Below are positions 11,946 to 22,639 of a stretch of 64,000 nucleotides of DNA, piece by piece. The position numbers and the translations under genes were made by a program. Each line of letters begins with the position of its first letter. Positions within the stretch are counted from its first letter, which is position 1. The stretch spans positions 19,373,115 to 19,437,114 of the forward strand of contig LR990051.1 of assembly GCA_905147135.1 (NCBI GenBank), written 5' to 3'. The stretch is from Blastobasis lacticolella (lineage: Eukaryota > Arthropoda > Insecta > Lepidoptera > Blastobasidae). The notes beneath the pieces are model-generated. The model did not search any database, was not told where the DNA came from, and worked only from the letters and a program-made list of their open reading frames with translations.

Positions 11946-12597
11946 TGGCCTGAGACACGCTCTACTAGTCTAAAATGCATTTACTGCCGATATCTGTAAG
12001 TAGGTATCCTTTGTCAAATATAGATAATTTTGACAGTTCTTAGTAGGGATGGGGGAGGATAAAATCGTTAATGAATTTATTCGATTATCGATTATCATTC
12101 TCATAGAACTTGGAATTGATAGTTCAATGGTTATTCTGTATGTATTATACAAAACATTTTTTTTTTCTTTTGAATTAATAATTTATTTATACGACATTAA
12201 GAACCGTACCACAATGGCGATTTGGACACGTGCGTATTTTTGAACGGTCAATCAGCCCATTGTTTAGAACACGCGCGAGTCGAAATCGTTGTTGTAAAAG
12301 GTCTCTTGCGTGAAATAGAAACAAAGAATAAGACTTTAGTTACAAAAAATAATATAATAACCTAAAAGATAATTTTAATTATTCGATAATTTTATTTAAA
12401 TACCGATTTTTGATTGTCTGTTGCTATTCGTTATTCGTGACACTTCACTAAAGGGGCGGGGCCTGTCTATGAAGTATTACATTATCCGTAGTACATTTTA
12501 CCGAAAAAAAAAAACACGAAACTTCATAGGTGCGCCAAGGACCAACAATCAGTGAGTTGTCAATATTATCATCCTATATTAGACAAAGCATAGTAGC
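11946..12597. other. No supported gene
   Basis: AT-rich with homopolymer runs. Short open frames on both strands at about 11970-12243 overlap one another and lack family resemblance. Confidence 0.4.
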
Positions 12598-12741
12598 ATC
12601 AGTGGTCTTGTACCCCGAGGTACAAGAGGTTTAAACCCTAGTGCCGCCGTGTACCAACGACTCTTTTCTGAGTTATGTACCAAGGTACCGGTGTTCGAAC
12701 CCGATCCCTCAGGATACGAGTCGGACCTACAACAACGCTCC
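12598..12741. mobile_element. Two SINE-E heads facing each other
   Basis: A plus-strand E head runs 12598-12690 (decayed B box GGTTTAAACCC, then GACTCTTTTCTGAGTTATGT). It is met by a minus-strand E head at about 12685-12741, where the complement gives GGAGCGTTGTTGTAGG and the B box GGTTCGAACACC. The shared centre is a GTACCAA/TTGGTAC junction. This could be a fold-back copy or an insertion of one SINE into another. Confidence 0.6.
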
Positions 12742-13014
12742 TGCGTGAGTCTGTATGTATGTACCAAATACCACAACCCACCACATTCGGAACGCATACC
12801 GAATGTAACCGTAAAGGCCGTATTCCGCGCCACAAATCATAGTCAAGTGGCCATAGCGGGCCTAGCCAAACACGGCTAAATGCTAAACAGCGCGGATTGA
12901 AAACAGCAGTCGGGCGGCGCGTCGTAAATACCTGCCGGTTATTGTTGGGGCGTTTGCATTCACTGGATTCTGTAAAATTGTATTTTTAACCGCCTACGTA
13001 AAAAAAAGTGGTAG

Positions 13015-13217
13015 TAGGTATAGCTCGTAGAACAGATGGCCGATGGGGCAGTAAAGTTCGCGAGTGGCGACCACGTACCGGAAAACGCAGCTTTAGTAGG
13101 CCTCCCAAGGTGGACCGACGACCTGGTAAAGATCGCAGGTACCACAGGACTGGCCTTGTGCAGATCTCTGGAGGAGGCCTATGCCCAGCAGTGGGCGTCT
13201 TTTGGCTGATATGATGA
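13015..13217 (+). mobile_element. RTE-type LINE 3' fragment, copy 3
   Basis: The plus-strand frame gives RRTDGRWGSKVREWRPRTGK, then a frameshift, then a frame giving TDDLVKIAGT and SLEEAYAQQWASFG followed by a stop and TGATATGATGA. This is the C terminus of an RTE-type non-LTR retrotransposon protein plus its short 3' end. It is the clearest of the four RTE fragments in coding terms. Confidence 0.85.
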
Positions 13218-13299
13218 AGCAAATAAAGATACCTGAGAGAAGAAGAGGCATCTGCGTATTAGTGAATTCATAAAAATAAATCGTAGCGTAATTGCGTAA

Positions 13300-13412
13300 C
13301 CATGTATCTGTGTATCCGTGTATTTGTGTTATCTGAGTGTGGCATTGTAGCTCGCAAACGATTTCGATTCGATTTTATTATTTGAAAACTAGTTTAATTG
13401 AGATTCTTTTGT
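13300..13412 (+). repeat. Family K repeat, fragment
   Basis: It shares GTGGCATTGTAGCTCGCAAA, GATTTCGATTCGATTTTAT and TTTAATTGAGAT with 38575-38790 and, inverted, with 46733-46948 and 37866-38030. The class is unknown and there is no coding capacity. Confidence 0.5.
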
Positions 13413-13539
13413 TGATCGGAGAATCTATCGTGCAACTCCTCCTAAACGGCCTTTCAAGCAGTCACGATCGAATCAAACCTGAGGAGTCCGCCCAAGTGAG
13501 TACCTCCACATTATCTATATCTGCTGCCAAGCCAACAAT

Positions 13540-13710
13540 GTTGACATCGTCCGGTTTGTGGGATAAGTTAGCCGAAGCAATTACCGGCATGAGGTATTTC
13601 ATCTTATTCCTCACTGTGATAACTACGGTTGCATTTTTGATATATGAAACTTAGTAATGAATGATAGGTGCTATGACCAACAGGTACCACTTTCCATTAA
13701 ATGTACTAGA
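13540..13710 (+). mobile_element. Family C retroposon 3' region, copy 3
   Basis: CAATTACCGGCATGAGGTAT, TTCATCTTATTCCTCACTGT and a retroposon-like CCACTTTCCATTAAATG tail match the plus-oriented copy at 21250-21505. Confidence 0.55.
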
Positions 13711-14041
13711 AGTACTCGCATATCGAATAAAAACCAACTTCAGTAGAATAAAATACAAAAGGAAACGTGTCGTCTGAGTGATGAGAGGAGAGACTCTTCA
13801 AAAGTGTCAGAAAACTATAAAGCAGGAGACAGAGATTTAATTAAATAAGCTGTTCCAATAACTCTCCAGTCCACTCGGCATTTCCCACGCATATTCATCT
13901 TTACGCACAGCGAGCTCAGTATATATCTTGATTTGCCACTTGTTTTCGCTCCCGTGATAATGTACAGATCACACTTTTTCTTTTTTGATTAGAGTCCACT
14001 ATTTATTTTCAAATTAGATCTCATAAGAGCTCGTGGCTACA
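13711..14041. other. No supported gene
   Basis: Nothing recognised. Confidence 0.3.
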
Positions 14042-14172
14042 GGCGCTATCCTCATTGCCAACGGTCGTTTGACCTTGGTCGTGCGACGAGCAGTTTTGAG
14101 GTCTCCTATCGGTCGGGCGACGTCCGTCGTACGACCATGATCTCAACGACCGTTTCTAACTAGAACAGCGCC
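14042..14172. mobile_element. Palindromic MITE, family H, copy 1
   Basis: About 131 bp with long inverted arms: GGCGCTATCCTCATTGCCAA at the left, TTCTAACTAGAACAGCGCC at the right, and the near-palindromic centre GACGTCCGTCGTACGACC. A second copy lies at 29617-29748. It is a non-autonomous DNA transposon with no coding capacity. Confidence 0.75.
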
Positions 14173-14912
14173 AGAGAACTTTCGGATGCGACCTAACGCA
14201 GCTTACACAATCCTGTCAAACCTCATGAGCTAGTTACTAAGCGAGTGGCATTCTCCAGTCGGCTCGCCCGTCCCAACACAGCACAGACACCTTTACGCAC
14301 AGCCATTAGGAACAGTTGCCCGGTACTGTCGTAATACGGCGCCGCTCACGCATTAAACGCACTGCCAGCGTGGTATTGCAGCCTAGCTTATTGTTGTCAA
14401 TTATTTGAGAGGGTATAGGGTTAGAGGTGGGTAGTGTGTAGATAGAGTACGCTCTGTAACTAAATGTATGAATGTGGAAGAGGCGAAAGAGGTGTGTCAG
14501 GATCGTAGCTTGTGGCTTTCGATTGTTTCTGCATAACCCTGTGAGATAAAGGCGTGAGTGTGTATTTACAATCAAAGTTAGTAGTTTTGGTTTGTTGTCC
14601 CCCATTATACAAGAACCTTTAAACCTCTTAACCTTTTAGAACCTTAAAACCGGGACATTTATGGAACGGTTACCTTTCGCACCAGTAATAGAGTTGAGTC
14701 TTGAGATCTTCTGAGGGATTATTTCCGGCTTCTGCCAGAGTCCGCTATTCGATTTTTTCTTCTTCACTTCGCCCGGTCTTTGGAATCGCGTTGTAAGCCT
14801 TTGGCTCTCGCAGCCGAACCGGTGATGTCAATCCATCGCTTCTTGGGCCTTCAGCGGGACATACATACAGGTTTAAGGGTCTATTTCTCACAATATAGAG
14901 TTGAGAGTGAAA
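14173..14912. other. No supported gene
   Basis: Moderate GC, unique-looking sequence. The minus-strand open frame 14306-14605 (99 codons) lacks recognisable motifs; I do not call it. Confidence 0.35.
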
Positions 14913-15177
14913 CATCCTGGATTTGGGAAATCAGGTAATTACAGTGGGGCGACTATTACTAGAGGAACGTGACCAGATTAGATCACGGTTACATATTCAG
15001 TCGCCTGAATGTGCAGGTTTCATCACGTTTTCCCTTTACCGTCAGAGCATCGGTTAGTATTCAACTAATGTACATAACTCAGAAAAGAGTTATAACTGCA
15101 TGGCTGCAGCGGCATTTGAACCAGGTAGATCTCGCTTACGAGTTGGCTATACTAACCGCTCTGCCACCGATGCTCCT
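14913..15177 (-). mobile_element. SINE family E, copy 3
   Basis: Nearly complete. The tail side starts at ATCCTGGATTTGGGAAATCA. The head complement spans 15109-15177 with ATGGCTGCAGCGGCATTTGA (mutated B box) and GCTCTGCCACCGATGCTCC (A-box end). A small internal deletion is present relative to 62683-63100. Confidence 0.8.
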
Positions 15178-15766
15178 GAACCGAAGCATAATACAGACGT
15201 GCCTTCGCTTTTATAAATAATGAAAAACGCCGTGCCATTAAATACAGAGTAGAAAATCTACAGCTAGTGCATTTTAAAATATATTGAAATATATGACGCA
15301 GTTTCTATAGGTCTGTCGTTTACGACACAGTAGGCGTAACTGGGTAAAACTACGACTATATAAATTGTGAACCCCTACGAATAGGTTTAACCTGATACTA
15401 GATAACTAAGGTTAAACACGACCCCTTCAACTTCCAACTGCATCAACACGATATTTACCTAACTCCTGCAACCAGCCAACCCTGATTGCCGCGTCCACTC
15501 GGCACCTGTTTAAATCCACTTACATAATGCAGTTAATAAATCTGGCAACACCGAGACGTCGCTACACTATTAGTAACGATTAACTGGTGAGCCTGTGTAA
15601 TGAAGACTAATCGAGAATTAATTCAACAGGTTAGCGCAGTGGGCAGCCCTATTCGTGATAGGGAATGGTATCGTGTTTCTGCATCCTACCTTGTATTTGA
15701 TATCTTATTCGTATCTTGTGCTTTGTGTGTTTATGTTTCATTCTGATCTGTTTTCCATGGAACGTC
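15178..15766. other. No supported gene
   Basis: Nothing recognised. Confidence 0.35.
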
Positions 15767-15845
15767 CTCCGTAGGATGGAAAATGGGAAGTAGCGTTTTG
15801 CATTTCTAATATTTATTGCACTGCAATCTCCAACCCGTCATGATG
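15767..15845 (+). mobile_element. Family D repeat, internal fragment
   Basis: CTCCGTAGGATGGAAAATGG and TGCAATCTCCAACCCG match the middle of family D. Both ends are missing. Confidence 0.6.
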
Positions 15846-15903
15846 ATCATGCGTAGTCTTTGGATAGTGGTCTTCGTTGGGCCGATTATTCTTTTATATG
15901 AGA

Positions 15904-16100
15904 CTAGCAGCCGCCCCGGCTTCGCACGGGTACCACTACGGGTACACGGGTATACAGCCTATGTCACCCGGGGATAGTGTAGCTTCCCAACGGTGAAAGA
16001 ATTTTTGAAATCGGTCCAGTAGTTTCGAAGCCTATTCAATACAAACAAACAAACAAACCAAAAATCTAACCTTTCCTCTTTATTATATTATAGTATAGAT
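15904..16100 (-). mobile_element. Helitron-like element ending in CTAGT
   Basis: The minus strand runs from ATCTATACTATAATA, through a GTTTGTTTGTTTGTTTG run and CTACTGGACCGATTTC, to GCGAAGCCGGGGCGGCTGCT then CTAG followed by T. A GC-rich, hairpin-capable 3' end followed by CTAG with T as the next base fits Helitron ends. The type is very common in Lepidoptera; exact family assignment is inference. Confidence 0.5.
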
Positions 16101-16594
16101 GAGATGAGATATGAGATCATTCTTATATTAGTACAATTGATTATTTATTTAAGGGCGACTTTTAATATACGGTGTATCATGAATGTACCTATTTTGAATA
16201 AATTTTTTAAATTATTGTAACACCGGGGGCATTGCTCACATCAAATATCATGTTGCTCTGCCAGCAACTGCTAAGCTTGCGAGACTAAAATACACTTTCA
16301 TAGATAATCCAAGGTAGGTGGATACGTGGAATACGTCCACAATAACACTGTGGATCTATGGTATGATTAGATCCAGTCCGTTCTAAGAAGCGCGTGCCAT
16401 TCCGATTCTGACATTTATACTAAGCGCCAGGAGTTATAGCAAGACCATTCAAGAATAAATAATCATAAGTATTGGTGTTTGATCAGGAAATCACGTTAAA
16501 TTTCGTTAATTTCGAGGCCAAAGAGGCAATTCAGGCAATCTGACATTTCAAGAACATTGAAGATTTAGTTCCTACTACAGCTTCGATATTTAAT
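16101..16594. other. No supported gene
   Basis: AT-rich. GCTCTGCCAGCAACTGCTAAG near 16255 may be repeat debris. Otherwise nothing. Confidence 0.3.
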
Positions 16595-16810
16595 TTTTAG
16601 GCATACAGGCAAGCGGGCCACCTGATGGAAAGTGGTCGCCACTGCCTATAGACATTAGCAACACCGAGAGTATAGCTAATGCGTTGCCCACCTCTATAAC
16701 ACGTTGCTCTGGCAGCAAAAAGGCAAATGCCACTCCACTGCCAAAGCCACGGTTCCCCAAATCCCCACCCCATGGAGCACTGGAAACCTTACTCACGGGC
16801 AGAAACACAA
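16595..16810 (-). mobile_element. Family A retroposon 3' region
   Basis: The minus strand reads VGNALAILSVLLMSIG and then GDHFPSGGPLACMP. This residual frame is seen in many dispersed lepidopteran retroposon ends. The underlying CCACCTGATGGAAAGTGGTC motif recurs at 1380 and 48780, and inverted at 56041. It is not a host gene. Confidence 0.6.
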
Positions 16811-17202
16811 TACTATTTAAAAGAGTATTATTTAGCTGCGAAATTCTGTTTTTCTGTTTGTTTTTTCATATTCCACCTCAACTAAAGAAATATTGAAGAA
16901 AATTCTAGGCGAGTAGCATCTTTTTGCTTGCTTTGTAGCATTGCTTGTAACAGCAACTTATAAACCCATATTTACATACAATACTTGTGTAAGTACTATT
17001 ATTCTACGTTCTTTTAGCTTCTTGCTAACCTATGCGTTTCTTGGAAACCTATGCGATCGTGCACACTGTTAGACCTTATAGAATAGGACCACGTTATTTA
17101 TATATTTACTAACAGTAGTAAAAATTATAAAGTGTGGATATGGCAATAATCTGGGGATAATCTGTCCTTGTCAGTCCGTCAGTCCTTCTTGTAAACATTC
17201 AG
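16811..17202. other. No supported gene
   Basis: AT-rich, nothing recognised. Confidence 0.3.
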
Positions 17203-17437
17203 TTCATCACAGCCCGTAACAGTCCACTGCAGGACTTAGGGCCTCTCCCACGAAAACGAAGGTAATCTCCACGCTTGACAGGCGGGTTGGAGATCGCAGT
17301 GTTATAAATATAACAATGGAAAATGCTGCTGCCCATTTTCCAGACTACGGCGACTCTTGATCTTTTGCCTCGAAAACATTAGTCGCCTTGTACGACACCC
17401 ATGAGTGTAATTCTACTCTGCCGGACACCACACGGCT
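17203..17437 (-). mobile_element. Family D repeat, copy 3
   Basis: Minus orientation. Compared with 9078-9335 it is highly similar but carries short deletions around the GGGAGG box (near 17258) and near the head (about 17410). The similarity between these two copies is visibly higher than among the others, which suggests recent activity. Confidence 0.75.
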
Positions 17438-17604
17438 AAACATTCAGTTATTTGGTCACTATTAGCTTGATCTTGTACTTTAAGTTTGTCTAAATTATTA
17501 ATCATGCTGAAAATTATCTCCCGCACTGCCTTTTCAGAAATCACATTGTTTGTTCTGACTTTTATGAATGACGTTCTATGACGTTTAAAAAACTTGTCAC
17601 AGAA

Positions 17605-17770
17605 AGATAGATAGATAAATTCTTTATTCCTCACACAAGAATAATTACATTAAAAGTTCCGACAAAAAACCATAACTAGTTGTGGGCAAAGGCGGCCTTA
17701 TCGCTGTAAGCGATCTCTACCAGGCAACCTTTGTGTAAAGAACCGCTTGATACACAGGCAAGTCAACAAC
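17605..17770 (-). mobile_element. LINE 3' UTR fragment
   Basis: AATTCTTTATTCCTCACAC, GTGGGCAAAGGCGGCCTTAT, CGCTGTAAGCGATCTCTACC and AGGCAACCTTTGTG form a widespread lepidopteran LINE 3' UTR, here on the minus strand with AATAAAGAATTT at its 3' end. The coding part is absent. Confidence 0.6.
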
Positions 17771-18240
17771 ATGGACTTATAAAGATGAATGGATATGGAA
17801 AGTAGAAATATACACTTACATGCGAATATACACATATAACAATACTAAAATATATGTAGACAATACACCTACATAATCTAAATAAAATAAAAAATTGCCA
17901 ATTAAGGACATCAAAATTCATATGCCAGCCGAGAATAGATGCGTGCGCAACTTTGCCTTAAAGGAGTTGAGTGAAGTTGCCATACAGAGAAATTTTTTTT
18001 TCAGGAAGCTTTTCGAATTTAGTGTGGGCTTCTAGTAACGTTCCTGAATCCGGGTGATACCATCCAAGACCTGTCAAACACCAGCGACCTATTCCCGTCA
18101 CAAAGCGAGTCTTCGGTATCGAAAATACCGACAAAGGTTATCGTCCAGCAGAAGGAAATGGCAATAAAACCGAATGCGCTCCATCAAATAACCGATCGGG
18201 CGCGTTAATGTCTTAGAAATAGCACGTATAAAAATACCTA
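17771..18240. other. No supported gene
   Basis: Nothing beyond possible continuation of the LINE 3' UTR to about 17990. Confidence 0.3.
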
Positions 18241-18300
18241 GGGCAGGTGAGGGTGGGGGAAAGGAGGGGGCGGGAGGGGGGATTGCGGCGCGCGCGCACC
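18241..18300 (+). other. G-run tract followed by CG-alternating tract
   Basis: At least five runs of three or more G between 18241 and 18281, followed by GCGGCGCGCGCGCAC. The first part could form a G-quadruplex and the second left-handed DNA. No downstream coding sequence is evident, so a promoter role is unproven. Confidence 0.6.
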
Positions 18301-18559
18301 GACACGAAGCACATGGCCGGCGATTACTGCGTTTAGCTGGGTTCTGTGGTCTTGATACTCGCTTGTTAGGATGGGTGGCTTGTTAGGTTGGTGATTTATT
18401 GCCATTTTCACTAAACTTAGGAATCTGCTGAGTTCTTTCTTATCTCAATTTACTACACTACTTAAGACGGAACTCTCGCATCCGAGTTAACCAATTCTAC
18501 ACATAAATACTAAAACGCAGAATGACCATTCATATTCAAGCTATGAAAACGCATTATAT
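18301..18559. other. No supported gene
   Basis: Nothing recognised. Confidence 0.3.
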
Positions 18560-18995
18560 AGGTAATGATGATGAGGTTATTCTCATTCCACCAGCTCCTT
18601 TCCGCCATTGGAAAACGCGATCGGGGCACACATTTCAACATTATGTCATGTATCTTCCAGCTACCTGCACGAGCTGTTTTGGTTCAAGCTTTATAATGCG
18701 TACGGCTAAGATATGAAACACGTTGCCCACTACCTGGATGAGCTCGCTTAACTTCCCTTTGTTTTCCGTTAGATTTTTTACTTTTGAAAAGAGATTAATT
18801 AACGTAATCCTAATTCAATAAATACTTTTTCATTTTCATTCATTTTCGTTGCCTGTGAGTATGTTCCCTGGTCATTATAATCTGGACGCCTTCAAGGCTA
18901 GAGTAATCAGGGTGTCTCTAGCCAGGCATGATCCATCTTCGACAGCATCGTCACTTACTTCCAGGTGAGATAGCGCTGAAATGCCTGTCTAGTCT
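18560..18995 (+). mobile_element. LINE ORF2 C-terminal relic (Jockey-like)
   Basis: The frame gives LPATCTSCFGSSFIMRTAK, then after decay DAFKARVIRVSLARH, and ends near CCTGTCTAGTCTGTATAAAA. The better copy at 39780-40045 (minus) reads TAKE, then NMLPSSVFPDQY, then DGFKAKVNRLFQG, which makes the identity clear: the C terminus of a Jockey-superfamily reverse transcriptase. Multiple stops; a dead copy. Confidence 0.6.
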
Positions 18996-19024
18996 GTATA
19001 AAAAAATTACATGTTTACAACGTA

Positions 19025-19275
19025 TCTGAGCCTTACGTAGAATATGAACAAACCAGCGCAGGCCAACAAGATCAGACAATCTCTTCGATGTAATCTGCGA
19101 TGTCTCTCACGTCAAGGCTGTCGTGTAACGGATGTACTCGTTCCGCACTCTATCCAGTCGCGTAAATCTGCACATCCCCCGCAGCATTGTCATTTCGTTG
19201 TCGTGGAATTCGCGTACATGCTTCACAGTGCTACAGCGCAGGCCATGTCTACCAGCTATGGAGCATCACATAACT
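19025..19275 (-). pseudogene. Degenerate non-LTR reverse transcriptase fragment
   Basis: The minus strand encodes REFHDNEMTMLRGMCRFTRL followed by DRVRNEYIR. This resembles the post-RT region of RTE-like reverse transcriptases (pattern MLRWMCG-TRLD-IRNEYIR). It then decays with a frame shift. About 80 residues are preserved out of a protein of roughly 1000. The subfamily is inferred. Confidence 0.55.
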
Positions 19276-19647
19276 AATTCAACTCTTGTATAATTAGCCA
19301 CTTGAGCTTGATAGGCATTTTAGAGCCGCAGGTGACGGCAGGGAGTTCCCGCCATTTGGCCCAAGAGATACGGGACTTGTCATCGGAGCACATATATCAG
19401 GAGTCATGCTGCACTGACAATAATTTTGAATAACTCGGTATACGGATTTAAGCAAGCCATGTACTCTATTTTGGCGAGGTTTAGCTTCTTCTTCGTCGAG
19501 TCAATTTTCGAAAACCTTAGGTGTAGCTCCCGTTTCCTTGCACTTATTTCCACGTCTTTACCCAGGTCTCAAGAGGCTCTACGCTTTCTCACCGCTGCGA
19601 TGTCACCAACGTATTTACCAATGTATTTACGTATTTACGATGTTACC
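19276..19647. other. Mostly unassigned; contains a shared motif
   Basis: TTCTTCGTCGAGTCAATTTT and CGAAAACC at 19488-19513 are shared with the insert at 49960-50105 inside a SINE. The rest is not recognised. Confidence 0.4.
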
Positions 19648-19765
19648 AAGAATATAAGAAGTTTATCAGTTATCTAGCACCCATAACACAAGCTTTGCCT
19701 ACTTTGGGGCTAGATGGCGTTGTGTGAATTTGTCCACGATTATTTATTTATTTATTTCATGAGCA
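19648..19765 (+). mobile_element. SINE family F, 3' half
   Basis: It starts near AAGTTTATCAGTTATCTAGC and continues through the family 3' part to a TTATTTATTTATTTATTT tail. The tRNA head is absent (5' truncated). Confidence 0.8.
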
Positions 19766-20284
19766 ATTGAGGCACGATGCAAACAATCATGAATCATTTA
19801 GACCAATCTTGGCATTCGGATTTTAAATTTACATAGTTATGATTACGAATCCGAATACCTCTTTCATTAATATTTTTATTGCCTTGAATGTCAGTCTTGA
19901 CCCTTGATGTTGGTGCTATATTATATTCTTCCCCACCACATGACAATCCTGACAATAATTTTTTTCAAACGAAAATCCCTACTTCCGAACCGCTCAAAAC
20001 GCCCCAATCCGCCTACACCCGTCGATCGTGCGCAAACGCACCGAGCATTTTAGTAAAACCAACAGGTAATCACGGCGAGCCGATCGCCGTTAAGCGCTGG
20101 AATGTTTGTTTTCCGTTACAGAGTTTGTTTTAACTGGCTGAAGAACGCTGATTAGGTTTTATTATTCTGTTTTCTTGAACACACCTGTGATTGTGATGGT
20201 TGAGAATTTTGTGGTTTCGGAGACTTTTTGTTTTTGTGTTTTGGTATAATCTTTTAATTAGACATTGCTCTACAAAAAAATAAC
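19766..20284. other. No supported gene
   Basis: Nothing recognised; the 81-codon frame at 19888-20133 lacks motifs. Confidence 0.35.
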
Positions 20285-20576
20285 TAAAAAAATTAAAAAT
20301 TTATTTATTTCTCAAATCTTTACAATGTATGAGGTGAGTCATCCCCAGTAAGTAATAAATATACTTGTGTTGGGGTGGCTCGCTCTTTCCCTTAGTTATA
20401 TCTTATATAATTTGAGATTCTACAAGTACCTAGGTAGTTTACAATTTTACAAAATGATGTTGGAATTCCGTAACATAGAAAAAAATTCTGTACTACAATT
20501 AAATTATCTTTTATGTTAGCGTGGTGGAGTAAATTTATAATATTACAGTGATAAAGAAGGTAAGTGAGATTATTGT
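20285..20576 (-). mobile_element. Probable LINE 3' UTR, minus strand
   Basis: TTATTTATTTCTCAAATC followed by ATGTATGAGGTGAGTCATCC and GGGGTGGCTCGCTC looks like a LINE 3' UTR with its AAATAAATAAAT end at 20300. No coding part. Identification is from general appearance. Confidence 0.4.
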
Positions 20577-20617
20577 ATGTGTATGTGTGAGTATGTGAGT
20601 GTGTGTGTGTGTGTGAG
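20577..20617 (+). repeat. GT/GTAT microsatellite
   Basis: Runs of TGTATGTG and GTGTGTGTGTGTGTG directly 5' of the 5S-derived repeat. Confidence 0.8.
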
Positions 20618-20818
20618 TAGCTCTAGGCAGCGGATTTGCGAGATTGACGCTCGCAGGTCGGGTAACTGGATGGGTGACCGTTTCGTGCTTTGAGGCTAGT
20701 CGAACTTCAGCACCGCAACTTCGAAGCGAGGTTGACGAAGGTCTTGCGCTGGCGTACCTGAGACTAGATGTACAGTCTCGGGAGCCGATTGATACTCCGT
20801 GACGGTACCTTTCAATTA
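20618..20818 (+). mobile_element. 5S rRNA-derived SINE-like repeat, copy 1
   Basis: GGTAACTGGATGGGTGACCG resembles the box C region of 5S rRNA, which normally reads GTACTTGGATGGGTGACCG. It is followed by a shared body (GAGGCTAGTCGAACTTC, GCGAGGTTGACGAAGG, CGGGAGCCGATTGATACTC). The 5' half of the 5S part is missing here but present at 35017-35252 and 59268-59490. It looks like a SINE with a 5S-derived promoter rather than a real 5S gene. Confidence 0.6.
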
Positions 20819-21041
20819 ATGGCTAATTGATAGACTTGTCCTGGCATACACGAACCTGAAAAAAATACTACACACGAAATAAATACACTAACTATACTCG
20901 TGTACTATTACACGAAACTGAAATAAATTCACTAAAGAGAAGTTAAACGTGCAAAGTTCAGGATGTCACTCATCATTATAGAGAGATTATGTCCGATATG
21001 CACAATGGCATGGCAGTGTCCAGCAAAGTAGAGTTCATTAA

Positions 21042-21118
21042 ACACGAGTGTCGTAAAAGGCAACTCAGCATTTTCTGGCAGCCCACCTGCCAGGCGTGGA
21101 GGTTATGGCAAGATCCAG
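21042..21118 (+). mobile_element. Family D repeat, fragment with internal deletion
   Basis: GAGTGTCGTAAAAGGCAACT, then GCCCACCTGCCAGGCGTGGA and GGTTATGGCA. The segment between the two motifs of full copies is missing. Confidence 0.55.
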
Positions 21119-21249
21119 GTGATATATTCTTTAATATTTCATATTTCTTTATTAGTATTGTGCATACATTGTCCAAAATTCAGTATCTAGTTATACATTA
21201 TGTCCTAACTAACAATGCATATATATTGAGTATATACATCTCTCTATTA

Positions 21250-21505
21250 AGCCTTAGAAGTGCGCCTGGGTGAGAACCACTGCCTTATAATTTCTGTCGC
21301 CAAGCAGCAATGCTTGGACCCCAGCGCAATTACAGGCATGAGGCATTTCATCTTACTGTGACAATGCATCTGCGGTTCTACATTTTTGTTGCCTACAACC
21401 TAAATGAGAGACAATCTACAATCATAAAGGTTATATATAGGCTACAGTTACCACTTACCATTAAATGGGCTGGCTGCTCGTTTGTTACTGCATACCTAGT
21501 ATAAA
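21250..21505 (+). mobile_element. Family C retroposon 3' region, copy 4
   Basis: Plus orientation. TTTCTGTCGCCAAGCAGCAA, CAGGCATGAGGCATTTCATC and TTTTTGTTGCCTACAACC are followed by CCACTTACCATTAAATGGGC and GCTCGTTTGTTACTG, the typical 3' end of lepidopteran LINE-derived repeats. It shows the orientation of the family. Confidence 0.6.
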
Positions 21506-21559
21506 ACAAACCCTTCACCGATGTGGAAGAGGTGCTGTCCAGTACTGAACTGTTATGAC

Positions 21560-21690
21560 ATAGACATAGACATAATTTTATTGAAAAAAATTGTTTACTT
21601 GTCATTATTTGTTGTCACATAGGTACAATAGGTTATATACATAACATTATATTAGGTCAGAGCATCCAAACATATAAATTTCGTATCTCT
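21560..21690 (-). mobile_element. LINE 3' UTR end (ACATAGACATA type)
   Basis: AGACATAGACATAATTTTAT marks the 3' terminus of a LINE read on the minus strand. The same terminus starts at 34431. Confidence 0.5.
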
Positions 21691-22065
21691 GTTACAATTA
21701 ATCAAACAAACATAAGTCAATAATTTCTAGTATATGTATTTAAAAATAATAAACATGTCCATAAATAATAAATTTGTAAATGTCAATAAATATAAATTAT
21801 TCAATCATATAAATTATAACATTGGTCGATTATTAATGATTATGAGCGGTTGATTTGGTATAAATGTTAGAAGTAGGCAGCAACTGTTTTCGTCAAAATT
21901 CGTAACGGAAAAATTTTAAAATCCCTTTGTTTTCCCCGTAGTTTTTTTTGACGGTTGATAAGAGATTTTATTTATTCGTATGACAAAAACACAAATTACG
22001 AGAAACACGTTCAGAGATTAATTTGATTAATTATTCAATTAATTCCATAAATAGTTACTGGGCTT
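21691..22065. other. AT-rich, no supported gene
   Basis: Nothing recognised. Confidence 0.35.
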
Positions 22066-22460
22066 CGATTCTGGTACGGAAATCGTCTCAGTTGCAGTAA
22101 CATTACAATTGCATCGCATGTCAAACGTGTGATTGTTATTCAAATGACAGATGTTGAGTTGCAACTTTCATGAGTTCGATCTTTTCCACAATTCGTTTTC
22201 TGATACTTTAGTTGCATTATGGTTTTATATGGCTGTTGGTACTCCAATAAATATATAAATAAATAAATTACTAAGTTGCATCTTTCTTAGTTGTCAAACT
22301 GCCTTCAATTCTGTCAACGAAAACGTGTAAAAGGACGAACAATGATTTAACTGCAATTTAACTGGGATGATGCTGGGACTAACTCGATACCTCGATGTAG
22401 TTATAGTAACATCACAGTTACATGGTAACATAATAACAACTGCATTGCACACCAGAATCG
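22066..22460 (+). mobile_element. 395-bp MITE, family L, copy 1
   Basis: Ends are CGATTCTGGT at 22066-22075 and its complement ACCAGAATCG at 22451-22460. The interior contains AACTGCAATTTAACTGGGAT and AACGAATTGTGGAAAAG (as complement). Copy 2 is at 34637-35004 in opposite orientation. No open frame, so non-autonomous. Confidence 0.75.
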
Positions 22461-22639
22461 GTACCCTGAGTGAGTTTGATTGTCACATGTACCGTCAACT
22501 GCAAACATAGCGCCTAAAATAGCCAAGCACCCGACAACTCTATCAGTCGGCACAGTCATTAACGCGCTAGTGTGTTAAAAAAACGCACAAAACGAGCGAG
22601 AACAATGGCCAAACACCGCCCCAGGTGATATTGGCTGGT
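22461..22639. other. No supported gene
   Basis: Nothing recognised. Confidence 0.3.
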
